Shown here: in pieces, positions 1 through 11,339 of the stretch | How the letters are laid out: every line of letters begins with the position of its first letter | Position numbering within the stretch: the first letter of the stretch is position 1 | Origin: Cryptomeria japonica | Lineage: Eukaryota > Streptophyta > Pinopsida > Cupressales > Cupressaceae | Length of the DNA stretch: 64,000 nt | NCBI RefSeq assembly: GCF_030272615.1 | Contig: NC_081406.1 | Coordinates: 480,534,900-480,598,899 of the forward strand | Direction: 5' to 3' | Notes under the pieces: generated by a model | Told to the model about the DNA's origin: nothing | Seen by the model: the letters and a program-made list of their open reading frames with translations, nothing else | The model's database searches: none | Made by a program: the position numbers and the translations under genes

Positions 1-199
1 TACTCTAAGACGTGTGCCTTTGTTGATCTTGCATAAGGGATGGAGGGATATAGGGACCTAGAATGGATGGAAGCGATGATGGGAAAAGCATATATTTGGA
101 TTTAACTTAAGAAATGTAGGATTTATGAGAGATACCAACATCTTGAGAAATGTCCCTGAGGCCATGACCTTTAACATTTTCTTTAATATGGAGGGGTTC

Positions 200-667
200 T
201 TACTTGTGGAGATCTACCCCTTTTCCTTTATACATATTTTGACTTGTAGAATACACTTTTCTTTGGAAAGAAGGCACGAGTCCATTATGAGATGGAGGTG
301 GAATGTAAGGAATGATAGGATCATGAGAGGGATTTGTAGGCATGATGGATCCTTGAGCTGAACATGGAGGATTATGACAAGGGAATAAATATATACTTTG
401 ATCTTGACATGGAAGAGGAAGATCACTAGATTCCTCTTTAAAGGTGCCATTCTCTTGACTTTCAATGGAATCATCGAAAAGAATGGAAGGTATAAGGGGA
501 TCATCATGGGATTCTAGGGAAATAGGATTTTTTTCAATCATTAGATGGGATTGAGGAGTTTTGGTGTCTTGATCTTGATTTATGGTAGGACTTATTTTTT
601 CATTTTCTGGATTATCCTCTTGACATGAAGCCATCTCTAAGGAAGAGATAGTGTTTTTGATATGCAT
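200..667 (-). pseudogene. Gag C-terminal or gag-pol linker fragment of T1
   Basis: A 155-codon open stretch rich in Ser, Pro, Asp and His with no recognisable domain. It lies 3' of the zinc-finger-like gag segment at 836-1354 on the same strand, with about 170 bases of related low-complexity coding sequence between them. In T3 the corresponding stretch leads into the protease, but no D-S/T-G protease motif is visible here. Low-complexity polyprotein linker is the most I can support; chance openness is the alternative. Confidence 0.4.
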
Positions 668-835
668 GGAGGATTATTGGAAGGTGTTCATATTTTGGTA
701 TGATGGGGAAGCATTTTGAGTGGGACTCTCTAGAGTGGGTATGTTTGGAATTGGAGTGCATGATGGCATAACATCTAGGATTTTTAAATCTTTAGAGAAA
801 CTTGTAGCATTAACTTGGATTTCCATAGGAGATAG

Positions 836-1354
836 TTATTGAAGGTAAACATGAGAAGTTTTATTGTTTGAAGGAGATGGTATGGATTGTTGCTGAGAAG
901 TTTTAGGAGATGAAGGCATCATGGAAGGGATGGAGGTCACATATGGAGCCTTGCTAGACATAGGTTCATGATTTTGATCATGCTTAGAAATAGTTCCTTC
1001 TTTTTCTTTAGGTGAGTCATTAGGATCTTCAATTTTAATGACACCATTATCAATGAGATCTTGAATCTTATGTTTTAATTCCATGCATTTCAAAGTCTTA
1101 TGTTCATTTTGTCTATGATATTCACAATACTTAGTCACAAATTCACATCCCCATGTGGTCTTTTTAGGCAATATGATAATATTATTCTCAAGAAGCTCTT
1201 TCAAAGTCGACTCAATAGATTTCCCCAAAGGTGTAAACTGTCTATCTAGAGGATATTTGGAGGAAATGTCTTTATGTCTTGGTGAAGGTGTCTTGTGAGC
1301 TTGTTTGAGATTTGGCTTTTGATTGTCAATTATTTGTTGGTTTTTTATTGTCAA
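836..1354 (-). pseudogene. Tat gag fragment with zinc-finger-like motif
   Basis: A 172-codon ORF holding the segment CEYHRQNEHKTLKCMELKH followed by IQDLIDNGVI. The same arrangement occurs in T3 at about 58200-58310 (CDFYQNKGHHIDSYQKLKH, then IQDMIDNGVI). The family is a plant gypsy gag with a nucleocapsid-like region. Just upstream (1355-1590) is a Met/Gln/Lys-rich, coiled-coil-like stretch. The conserved capsid core that T3 carries (GLAMEWFSKLPP) is not visible upstream; leader sequence appears instead. The ORF ends at a stop and further gag-like sequence continues beyond it. Confidence 0.65.
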
Positions 1355-1659
1355 ATCATATAATCATTTTAGCATTCCTTGAAGTTTCTCACTCTTGATA
1401 TCATGCATTTGTTTTTCAAATGGAGTCATTGATTTATTTTGTTGGATTTTCATGTCATATATTTCTTTCTTGATATCTTGAAGCATTTGAGCCAAGGTAG
1501 CCATGGGAATTGGAGCTAAGGTGGCCATGGGATTCTTACTTTTATCAGAATTTTTAGAAGAGCTTCTAGTTTGAACAGAAATTTATAATTGATGAGATCG
1601 AGAGCTAGATGTGTTGCAGAAGTCAAGATCAAATTGTAGCTAGTTGTTCATTTAACGTA

Positions 1660-3642
1660 GTGATTGAGTGAAGTAACTAAGATTTGGTATGGTTTCAAGA
1701 ATGATCTATCCTGTGTAAGATGTTATCTAAGTTAACTTAGGTTTGATAAGATGTTGTTTGAACTAGCTGAGAGATGATCAACAAAATTGTGCAATGCAAT
1801 GGCAGGGGTACACTATCAAGGTTGTTTATGTTCAGGAGGATGAAAACTAGTTTTAGGCTTGTTGTAGACTATTTTAGGCAAGTTTGACTATTCTAGACTA
1901 GCAAAATCAGAGATTCGTATGACAAGATTTCCAGGACCAGACGATAGTATAATAGCTTCAAGAAAAATGATAGTATTGTTTCATACGAGTTGCTTCCTAA
2001 TATCGTACGATAGATGGGTATGTATGAAATGACAAACTGATAAATGCAAGGTTTTATCATACGATACAGGATTCAGGATAGAACGATAGTTCTCAGACCC
2101 AGATGACAAACAACCAGGTTTTGTATGACACAAATGCAAGCTCAAACGATAGACTGTTAGGATTGATGGAATCTCATACGACAGAAGATATGTAGAAAAA
2201 TGATAAAACAGAAGGCTCATATGACTATGTCTGGATAGAGATTAAATGCTGAGTTTTTGATGACTGAGTATGACCAATTTTTGATATAGGACTAATTTTC
2301 AATGACTAATGAGGACTAGTTTTTGACACTGACAGAGTTTATCACTGAGTTGTTTGGTATTGTTTTCTCCATTTTTGGTATTCCAGTTTTAGTTTCAGGG
2401 ATGAAAACACAGAAAACATGCAATACGAATAATAACTTCAATCACAACATGCAAACCCTATGGAAGTTGGCTTAGAGAAGAAAACCTTTTCTTTCTGACT
2501 TAGGTACACACCCAATAGCTAATCAGAATACAACCACTGAGTCTCACACAATGGATTCTCAATGCCATATTAGCCAGCTCCAAATGCTAATAGGCACACA
2601 ATATGGCAAGTGTCTTGGGAGAGTTACTATCTCTCTTTCACAAAGATTATCAACCTTTCAAAGGTGAATCAGGTATCTTCTAATTTGAATTGGAACTAGT
2701 AAGGGGTTCATTCGGTGCGTCGAGGTATAAACTCAATTAAGAGGTCTCCTAACCTTGAAAACCAAGGTTTAATATACCTGAAGGTACAGAGGAGAGCTAT
2801 TCCCGAGCACTGTCGTTGACTTGATTTTCATCAAATCATGTTTATTTTATAGTGGGTTGGAGTACTTGGCATTTAGTCATTCCCACTTGGGTTGTTCCCC
2901 TCTCACTGGCTGTAATGGCTTTAAGAGTTATTAGCTCCTTGGGAGGGCAGGCCTGCTAAAGATATGCAAATCTTAAACTTAAAGAAAATGCATCAAGGGT
3001 TTGTATTTATGATTGTCTATACAAACAAGAGCATACTCTCCTACCTCTCAAAATTTTCTTAAAACACAAAATACAGATTTGTTCTTTAACCAGATAGAAA
3101 GTTAGGTGCCTAAAAATGAATTTAAAGAATACATGATGTTTAGTTGATTCTCTTTAGGAAACTTGCAAAAACAATGTATTAGTAATCATGTTGTTTTTAT
3201 TCTTTGATAGGCGTATGTTTGATTGATAAATTCTCTCACAAGATTCCTACAAGAAACTGGTTAGGCTGTGAAAATATCAGGCAGACTGAAGACAATTCAG
3301 GGTTAGCATTAGCGTAATCAAAATTGGATAGAAAACTTGAAAAGTGAAACTTGTTTTAACCCAACAGAATATAGCATCGAATGATAATTATCATAGAGTA
3401 AAATGACAAAAGTCTTTTATCGCACGAGTTAGAGCTGAGCATAAAATGACAGAAGACAAAATCAGATACTCAGAATAGAATTTCATACGACACCCTTTTG
3501 TGATTCATACGACAAATCAGAGGCTTCGATAGAATGTCGTATGATACAATAATAACACTCATACGATATTTCACAGAAATTATACGGACGAATCTTGTAG
3601 GGTTAAAAAAAATGATTTTGAGGCCGAAAATAGTAGTCTTTT
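1660..3642 (-). other. T1 5' leader (untranslated), with conserved block and TCRTACGA-type motifs
   Basis: About 2 kb between primer site and gag without a credible gene. The stretch 2440-2960 is the reverse complement of a block at about 55310-55800 in T3, including a hairpin (AACCTTG, loop, CAAGGTT; 2751-2769 here). On both sides of the block lie copies of a short CpG-containing motif, for example TCATACGA at 2057, 2174, 3483, 3505 and 3559, TCGTACGA at 2003 and TCGTATGA at 3537. Small open frames here (1981-2220, 3470-3706) look fortuitous. Confidence 0.65.
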
Positions 3643-3660
3643 GCCCCACGGTGGGCACCA
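3643..3660 (-). other. Primer-binding site of T1
   Basis: On the minus strand this reads TGGTGCCCACCGTGGGGC, four bases inside the LTR edge. It corresponds to TGGCGCCCACCGTGGGCC beside the T3 LTR. The TGG start complements a tRNA CCA end; I cannot name the tRNA with confidence. Confidence 0.75.
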
Positions 3661-4201
3661 AAAATGTGTGTGAAAAGTGGACCTGTATCTGTAAGTTGTA
3701 AGACACAACACTTCAATTAAGTCATTAGGTGCATGGTTAGTAAATCAATAATCAATAAATAATAAACCATTACAAAGTGACCTATTTCCTTCTAGTAGAT
3801 GCGAGTTTAGATTGCTCTCAGATTGCTAAGCTATCCAATGACTAGACAACACCTAAACAAAGGATTTTTAAATCTATATGAGCATGAGTATGAGCTAAAT
3901 GGATGCAAGATTTAAGCTAGATATGCAAGATTAATCTAACATGATTTAAGAAATATATGAATATTTAAGCTAAATGATTTAAGAAATATGAAATAACTAA
4001 TATGCAATATCTCAATGCAAATTCTCAATGAACCTAGAGAAAAAACAACATAATAACAATATATTCTCTAGGATTTTTGAATGAGAGATGAGAGCCTAAA
4101 TTTATAGAAAATTCAGAAAGAAACTGACGACTGAGACCAAATGATGATGAGCGGTCAAGATTTTCCAAGAGGAAGCACAATCGAGGTGAATTGATGTAAT
4201 T

Positions 4202-4206
4202 GGATG
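4202..4206. repeat. Target site duplication, left copy (GGATG)
   Basis: GGATG directly abuts the CA end (plus-strand TG at 4207) of the nested solo LTR and is identical to 5234-5238. Confidence 0.85.
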
Positions 4207-5233
4207 TGTCGTTCTCTATGAAGTGTACCTGTACCTGCAAACATAATGCACTCAATAAATCATTACAAGCAATGGTTATCAAATTGAAACAATGAAAGAC
4301 AAAACCATAGCTAATCGACTTATTGCCTCCTAGTAAATTCGAGTATGAATTTTGCTCTCAGATCTTATTATGCAAATTCTAGTGACTTGACTACACTTAG
4401 ATGGAGGATTTGAATGATGAAAATGCATGATCTAGAAAGAATAGCATGATTAAGCAACATGATTTCATGATTGATCTAGAAAATGAACTAAGATTAAGAT
4501 GCAATTAAGCTAAAATTGAGCATGATAACATTGCTAAGAATGATAAACTAGAAGCTAGATGCCTATAATAACAATGCTTGAATGCAAATGATATGCAAAA
4601 ATCATATGAAATTGGGACCCTTATTGCTCCAAAATGAGGTCTATTTATAGGATTTTCCAAGGCTAGGGGTGAGGTGGCAAGAATCAATGGTCAAGATTGA
4701 TCTGAAGATATCAATGGTTAAATTGGAGGAGGATGGCAAAGGGGGTTGGATTAAAGGGAACATTTGTCATCTCTATGGTGACAAGTGTCAAGAGGCTTCT
4801 AGAAGGAGTAGGATGAAAGGGAACACTTAGTGACAAGTGTCACAAGGTTCTAGAAGATGTTGGATAAAAGGGGATATGGTGGTAGGTATAATGGGTTAGG
4901 TTTAGGAATGGTTAGGTTTAGGAGTGGTAGAAGTTAGGAGAATTTAAATTTAAAATTCAAATAATGGGAAAAGGCTAATTAATTTCAACAACTCATAATT
5001 GATTTGTTTTAATTAATTTGGTGATTTAGAAGAAATGAATTTGCATGGGGGGAATTAATTAATTAAAGGGGATGAAATGAACCTATTAAATAAATCCTTA
5101 GATTTATTTATAAGTAGATGAAAGGTGGTATTTAATCAAATTTCTGATGAATTCAATTAGATTGGGAAGGAGAGATTAATTAAATATTCTCTTATTCAAT
5201 TAATTATCTTCAGACCATTTTTAGGTGTATACA
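4207..5233 (-). mobile_element. Solo Tat LTR nested in the T1 LTR
   Basis: A 1027-bp LTR starting TGTATACACCTAAAAATGG on the minus strand, the same terminus as the T3 LTR, and ending in CA at plus 4207. It has no primer site or polypurine tract at either edge and is flanked by identical 5-bp repeats, so it is a solo LTR left by recombination between the two LTRs of a full element. It carries two of the ~52-bp U3 units that the T3 LTR has in four copies. Confidence 0.85.
4641..4650 (-). promoter_or_regulatory. TATA box of the solo LTR
   Basis: CTATAAATAG on the minus strand; the T3 LTR has the same TATAAATAG at 54264-54272 in the same context (gattttcc/ggaaatcc before, gacc after). Confidence 0.6.
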
Positions 5234-5238
5234 GGATG
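5234..5238. repeat. Target site duplication, right copy (GGATG)
   Basis: Directly follows the outer end of the solo LTR at 5233 and matches 4202-4206 exactly. Confidence 0.85.
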
Positions 5239-5848
5239 CTTTTCTCAGTTTTAAAGGAAATTGAACTAAAATTAAGATAAAATCAGGAAAAAACTGATTT
5301 ATTCTCTATTTCATTCAATTTTGAGATTTAATTGTTTTAATTGCTTTCTTTGAGATTATTTATCAATTTTTAATTTTATTTTCAAGATTATCTCCAATTG
5401 ATTTCTTTTCTCAAATTTAAATTATTTTTTTCAAATTAATTCCTCTTTTTTAATTTGTTTCCTTTTTTGAAGATTTGTGCTCATAATTTCCAATTCCTCT
5501 TTCTTGATTTGTTTCCTTTTTTGAAGATTTATGGCAATTTTTATTTATTTTTCAAATTAATTCCTCTTTTTGATGATGTAATGGCAAATTGATTTATTTA
5601 ATTAAATATGCAAAAGATATTTAATTAAAATAAATAAGATAATTGTTTAAAATGATTTACTTGGAATGATTTAATTAATTAAATAAATATTTATTTAATA
5701 TTGGTTGATTAATTTTGCCATGTGATATTTGATGATTAAAGAATTAATTATGTGCTCAAGATTTATTTAATTGCCTTTGGTTAGGACCTTGGTGATGTTG
5801 TCGAGATTAGGGGCCCATGGTTTAGATGACCATTTTTAGGGTATCACA

Positions 5849-6261
5849 GTTCCTGTTGTTTTCCAGAACATTATCATATAGTAGTAGTTGTTTAGGTAAT
5901 TTCCAGTTGTGAATTTGGATTAAGTATTAGTTCATTGAGATTTTGTGTGTTTACTTTAAAGAATTTCCTTTCTTGCAATAATATAGAATGGTTGCGATAT
6001 GAACTTGGTTCACATACAATGCTCGCCCATTTTAAGTTTATGTCCCTGGTTGATAAGTAAATGAACCTTTGCTATAGGAAAGCTAACTATTCAAAGATAT
6101 TCAATCTTTGAATTATGTTTTATTACCTAGTTTCCATTCGAGTTGTAAGTACCAACAATGGCCCATATGTCTTCCACTTACCATCTCAGTTTTACACAAT
6201 CTAATGCTATGGTCTCAGAGCCTGACCATATTCTCCCACTCAATATTGAAGTCATAGTCAA
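5849..6261 (+). other. Degenerate T2 sequence before the protease, no gene
   Basis: No open frame of note. It lies between the T1 LTR edge and the recognisable protease, so it should be gag-pro linker of T2, but I cannot align it to T3 by eye. Confidence 0.4.
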
Positions 6262-6837
6262 GTGATACAAACTGAAATGAGTTGTGATTGATAATGATTC
6301 TGCATTGAATCTTTGTACATTGAAGTTCGTTACTTAAGTGGGGTACATTGTTGCAGATATACACAATCAATGCATTATCATCAAAGCATATGACAATGCT
6401 GAAAGAAGTTCCATAGGAATGATCAATCTCCCAATCCAAGTGGGGTTAGTAACACAGAGCACATTGTGCCATGTCATTGATCTTGAACTGCCATTCAATA
6501 TCCTCCTTGGCCCCCATGGATCCATGCCATGCAGGTTGTCCCTTCCACTTATCACCAATGCCTCAAGTTTCCATTTCAAGGATGTGAAATCATGATCCAT
6601 GGTTACTCTCAACCATTTGATTATTGTCGTACTCTCAAGGCTTCATCTCCAAACTCTCATAATTTCCCAAGCATCAACAGTGGATTCTCATCCACAACTC
6701 CATCTTCCTCATATGTTGACTCTAATTCAAATTTGTTGTTGCTAAGGAAAAAACTTCCATTTCCTCTTCCTTTTCCCAGCTCAAGATCAATGACACTGAT
6801 TGTGGTGAATATGCCCTCCAAGGCACATTCACAGTAG
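6262..6837 (+). pseudogene. T2 aspartic protease, decayed
   Basis: A frame reading IDNDSALN sits where T3 has IDSGAGLN, so the catalytic D-S-G has been altered. It is followed by IIIKAYDNAERSS (T3: ITIKAYDEEERSS) and ILLGP (T3: VLLGRPW). After a frameshift near 6530 the match continues as QVVPSTYHQCLKFP, nearly identical to T3. The retroviral-type protease cuts the Gag-Pol polyprotein. This copy is non-functional: active-site change, stop near 6335 and frameshift. Confidence 0.75.
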
Positions 6838-7880
6838 GTGCCCTACCATTAGATCTGCATGCTCATGGGAAACCTACCAAGGAGCAAAAGAAGAAAGAAC
6901 TTATAGTTCAATAATGTGGCTCCACAACATTTCAATCTCAAGGTGAACTAAACCATGAGGTCATCGAAGGAGATATTAGCCAATGGCTCTTCAAATATGT
7001 TTCCTTAGATAATGGCACTTGCCTTAATCAGTTCAAGGATAAATACCTGGCTGCCCACAAATGAGCCTCTCAAAAATGTAACTACCAACGTGGTGGACTA
7101 GGCCAAGAAGAACAAGGAATCAAAGGACCCATCAATCTAGCTCCCAATGTGAACCATCAAGGGCTTGGTTTTGGATGTCCCTCCCATGAAGCCTCAAGTT
7201 TGGTTGGCACTTTTAGAAACAATGAACACGCTTCAGTTGCTATTGAAGACATGCCTAAGGAGGTTGTCAAACAAGCGTATGATGATATAGATTCCTCCTC
7301 TACCTAGGAAACATATAACCTCTTTGATACATTTGTCCTCCTAATTGACCTTCCCCTTTTCCATCCTGAACTTATTGATTGGGGTCAAACTATTGCACAC
7401 TTAGATACATTTCAAAATGACATAGCACTTCTACAGTTTCTGGGGGCAAATAAGTGTGCACCATATTATCATCCTGAGCAGAACATAGTGTACAAGCTTG
7501 ATCCTTAGGGCTATTTTGGGGAAGAGGGAATCCTTAACTAAAAAAGTGAAAAAGAACTAAAAAATAAAAGGTCTTGTGGTGAAAACCTTTCTCACGCACC
7601 TATAGACCATAAATGGTAAAAATAAAGGGTGTATCTTCTGGTGAAAACCTCTCTAAGGTGTTAGAGGATGATGATTCCCTTCTTCCCCTCATTGATGCAT
7701 ATATTCTTAATAGAGTGGTTATTCTCATAGATTAGACTAAAGGGATAAATTTGGGTACTACAGATAACCCACACATAACTCATGTAGCTGCATCATTATT
7801 TGACAAGCAATTTCAGGTCTTCTCTATGATCCTTCATAAGTGGCATATCAACTTTGCATGGTTTTATGTAGATATATAGA
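6838..7880 (+). pseudogene. T2 linker between protease and RT
   Basis: Low-conservation polyprotein region with many stops. Landmarks shared with T3 are HPELIDWG at about 7365 (T3 HPELIDWE at 60374) and two copies of a GENLS segment near 7580 and 7640 (T3 GENLLEVLED at 60640). No enzyme domain is visible. Confidence 0.55.
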
Positions 7881-10255
7881 TCCTAAATTAGTGGTTCATC
7901 ATCTTGCAGTTGATCCCAATGCTAAATGAGTTAAACAAAAACTATGTAAGATGCATCCAAGAATAGCCCTATTAGTCAAAGGAGAGTTGGAAAAGCACCT
8001 AGAGGTTAAAATCATCCGACCAATTGATTACTGAAAGTGGATTTCCAACATGGTATTCATTTCTAAGGCTAATGGTGCTATCAGAGTGTGTACAAATTTT
8101 TGGGATCTTAATAAATAATGTCCCAAAGATTATTTTCCACTTCCCAACATCGACATCCTTTTTGATTTAATAGAAGGACATGAAATGTTATCTAATGCGA
8201 AGATTCTTGGAGTTTCTCTCAGTCACCTAGTTGTCTTTCTTATTCTCTCCAACCTTCTAACTCCTCAAGCCCATCCAAAGGTACTTTGTAAGGGTTCTAC
8301 TAGTTAGACCTCCAAGGCATAATACACTTTGGCTTGCCTCCAAGGTATAGACACAAATGTTTTACAACAACACTTTCCTATTGAGGATTCCACCTCAATC
8401 CCTATCACACCTTCCCAATGCCCCAACAACCTTTGCAAAGGATCTATAATCACAACCTTGTTCCATGAGTGTAAATGAAGTTGACATAGTGTCTTTGGTG
8501 TCTTCTAAGGGTTTGATCACCTTTAAACCCATCGCCAAGCCTTCTCAATCTCACTTTGTCTATACCGGGCTCCAAATAGACCTAATTCAATTAGGCCTAT
8601 TTTTACTATTTTTCAGGGATTAAGTTCACATCTACCCACACACGGCCCCCAAAAAATTACATTTATGAGTAGCCTTTTCCTAGTTACATACAATATTGTA
8701 GAATAGAATTTGGGTTCTCCATACACATGGGGTTTCTAGAACTATCCTATTTTTAAGAGTTTTAGGGCTACCCAGGTGACTTGCAAAATTGGCCTTAGAA
8801 AGCTTCACTAGTCAAAACCTCTGCACAAACTAATCATGGATTATTAAAGGGAATTCAATGGGGTCTCCAAACATGTATCAACTTTTTCTCTACCAATCCA
8901 TGTGTGCTCTGAAAATGCACATCTTCTATTGTTCTAGTCTCACCAACTCCTAGTTGTGAGCCTAGGGTATCATTGTAAAACCACCAAAAAGGTTTGCAAA
9001 GAAAAAAAACCTACACTAAACATATTTACAGACCCTAACCTATCATTCCACTGGATTTCAACTAGTGCCATCAGTGGGTGCTCTTGTTAGAGCTATTTAT
9101 TGCTTAAACTCTAGCTTACAAGGGTTTGTACCTAGTTCACAGAGAATGGTTTGAATCTCTGCAACTAGACATAATCAAACCTTGAAAGCTACCTTGATGG
9201 AAATTAGATTCACCAGTTCTTCATGCCCTATAGGTAGATTCCTCTGGTAAGTCCATACTGGACCGTACAACACAACAAAAAACAAGGAAAAATAGTGAAA
9301 GTGGTGTAAAAACAAGGTTTTTTCCCTTACAAACAAAACTTGCTCTACATTCCAAACTCTTCCAACCTGTACAATGATGTTTTATTTGGATTTTAACATC
9401 ATGATTTAGTTGGTTAGAACCAACTTCTTCACCGCCAACAACATAAAGTGCAACTTTTTGCAATGTTGTAAATGTTGCTTAGCATTTTACATCTTTTTGA
9501 TCCTTAGGATGCAAACTTGCACTCAAGTGTACTTCAAGGCTCCAAAGAGCCTCTATGCATTCTAGGAGACCTAAAACAATGAATTACACCCTTATTACAT
9601 GATGACTCTATTTTTAGAGTAGTGCACCTATGAACAACATCAACATTACATCTTTCTAGGATATCAACATCCTGAACACAACAAAAGCTTGGACAACTCA
9701 ACCATGACTTCATTAAGTCCCAAATGGTTGGTCCACTTATTACAACATGAAAAGACAAAATGAAAGACTTAAGAACAAAACAAAATTTTCATGGAGTGAT
9801 AGGTTCCCTGCACCACTATCTCTCATGGACAAATTCTCTAGATATAACCAGATAAAGATAGTAGAAGAAGATCAACATAAGATAGCCTTCACCACTCTAT
9901 GGGGAAATTTTTGTTATCAAGTCATGCCTTTTGGTCTTAAGAATTGAAGTGCCACATATCAATGCACCATGATAGTGATATTTCATGACCTTATGCATAA
10001 GATAATGGAATATTATGTGGATGACTAACTATGTAAATCTAAGACCAAAGCAGGACATCCAACGATCTTAGAACAAATATTTGTGAGTCTGGATAAATAT
10101 AGATTGCACCTCAACCCTAAAAAGTGTGTGTTTAGAGTTACCTCAGGTAAACTCCTAGGGTTTATAGTATCCAGGCATGGCATCGAGGTTGATCCTAAAA
10201 AGGTCAAGGAAATATTAGAGACCACCTCCCAAGATATTGAAGAATTTGTGTAGTT
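7881..10255 (+). pseudogene. T2 reverse transcriptase, split by a solo LTR
   Basis: The N-terminal half (7881-8192) reads KMHPRIALLVKGELEKHLE and CPKDYFPLPNIDILFDL; the C-terminal half (9821-10255) reads FSRYNQIKI, VMPFGLKN and YYVDD, the catalytic motif, followed directly by a stop. Removing 8193-9815 and one target copy restores the frame seen in T3 at this point (SLMDGFSRYNQIK), which fixes the insertion. Frameshifts and stops in both halves make it dead. It would have copied the element RNA into DNA. Confidence 0.85.
8193..9815 (-). mobile_element. Solo LTR of the chromovirus family, inserted in the T2 RT
   Basis: On the minus strand it starts TGGTGCAGGGAACCTATCAC, like LTR_A (TGGTGTAGGGGAACCTCATC), and ends ..GCATTA, near the family end ..GCATCA. 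The part just inside the start aligns with LTR_A (acatgaaa, cacaag/gacaaa), and both have caattaggcctattttt. Length is 1623 bp against about 1513 for LTR_B and LTR_C. Flanks are TTATC (8188-8192) and CTATC (9816-9820), a 4-of-5 duplication. No internal region is present. It is more diverged than the array copies. Confidence 0.65.
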
Positions 10256-10800
10256 TACAAGGCAAGTTATAGTCTATCTGTCGCTTCATAGCCCAACTTG
10301 CAGACAAGTGTCAACCATTTACACATCTTCTTAGAAAAGGTGCAAAATTTTAATGGGATGCCCAATGCCAACAAGAATTTGTCAAGATAAAGGAATATCT
10401 GGCTCATCCCTCGATTCTAATGTCACCCATTCCAAGTCGTCCATTTCTCCTATATATCTCAGTTACTCAAATGGTTGTAGGGGCACTTCTCACGCAGCAT
10501 GATGATCAAGGCAAAGAGAGAAATTTATAGTTGTATCTTGGTCTAATTTGAGCTTAATTACTCTTCCATGGAAAAATCATGCTTAGTTGTTGTCTTTTGT
10601 TTATGAAAACTTTGAAACTACATGTTAAGCCATATAGTTAAGCTCATATGCAGGATTGATCTACTAAAGTAACTGCTATCAAAGACAACTTGAATAGGTC
10701 GCATGGCTAAGTGGGTCATGTTTCTTAGTGAGTTTGATATCCAATATATATATAGAAAGGAAATCAAGGGGTAGGTCATTGTCAATTAGTTAGAAAAAAA
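10256..10800 (+). pseudogene. T2 RNase H (first, gypsy type)
   Basis: Continues from RT through a frameshifted connection segment. Recognisable parts are FVKIKEYLAHPSILMSPIPS and FLLYISVTQ with GALLTQHDDQGKER, matching T3 (LMSPIPGKPLLLYVS, GVLLAQ, DNEGKEQ). Multiple stops follow. It would have removed RNA from the RNA-DNA hybrid. Confidence 0.7.
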
Positions 10801-10869
10801 CCCATTACTTGATGTTCACCCACTGGTCATATAATTTCTTGATGAATATGTTTTCTCCATTACACCACA

Positions 10870-11300
10870 ACCCCACTATAAACTTTATTTTGATGGTTCC
10901 TACACACAAAAGGGAGTGGGGGTAGGATTCTTATTTGTCACTCATCAAGGTGGCCTCATCCCTAAATAATTCAGTTTATCTTTCCCATGTACCAACAATA
11001 TTGTTGAATATGAAGGACTTATCACTAGCCTAAAGACATCCATTCAGTGGAATATCATGGATATTCTAGTTTATGGAGATTCCAAACTCATCATCTAATA
11101 GGTAAATGATGAGTACCAAATTAAATATGACAAGCTCATGCCATACAAACAAATGGTTAATGACCTTAAGAAGAACTTTCAGAATATTGTCTTTGACCAA
11201 ATCCCTAGGGCTCAGAACAAAGCAGTAGATGCAAATGCTACTATTGAGTCCCTTTTTCACATTGAATCAGATAGTCCAAGATATGAGTTTTTAGTCAAGC
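10870..11300 (+). pseudogene. T2 second (plant-type) RNase H
   Basis: Reads YFDGSYTQKGVGVGFLFVT, then FPCTNNIVEYEG, then VYGDSKLII. The DG-S, E and GDS positions are the usual catalytic layout of a plant RNase H-like domain. Its place between the first RNase H and integrase is typical of Tat elements. Two adjacent stops follow GDSKLII. T3 has the start of the same domain at about 62258, where it is cut by another insertion. Confidence 0.75.
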
Positions 11301-11339
11301 AACTTTTGTAGCTGACATTTGAGACATTGCACACAAAAA

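Larger units (their letters stand above)
1..3642 (-). mobile_element. Tat-lineage Ty3/gypsy element T1, internal region (runs off left edge)
   Basis: This is the 5' part of a Ty3/gypsy retrotransposon read on the minus strand: the leader lies next to the primer site at 3643-3660, and gag follows toward the left edge. The leader matches that of element T3 (54704-56760, plus strand) in order and content, which identifies the family. Protease, RT and integrase would lie left of the window. Gag has several stops, so this is a dead copy. Confidence 0.8.
3665..5848 (-). mobile_element. 5' LTR of T1, interrupted by a solo LTR
   Basis: On the minus strand the LTR begins TGTGATACCCTAAAAATGG (plus 5848 downward) and ends in CA at plus 3665, just before the primer site. 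Subtracting the inserted 1027-bp solo LTR plus 5-bp duplication leaves about 1152 bp, matching the 1093-bp LTR of T3. A TATA-like TTCTATAAATTTAGG lies near 4095-4110. Its outer edge abuts T2 sequence, so T1 landed in T2; the expected 5-bp duplication (GTTCC at 5849-5853) cannot be checked because the other end is outside the window. Confidence 0.8.

Noticed and set aside
8194-9816. DNA transposon with a TATCT target duplication
   Set aside because: No terminal inverted repeats; the minus-strand terminus and the adjoining 80 bases match chromovirus LTR_A, so a solo LTR fits better.
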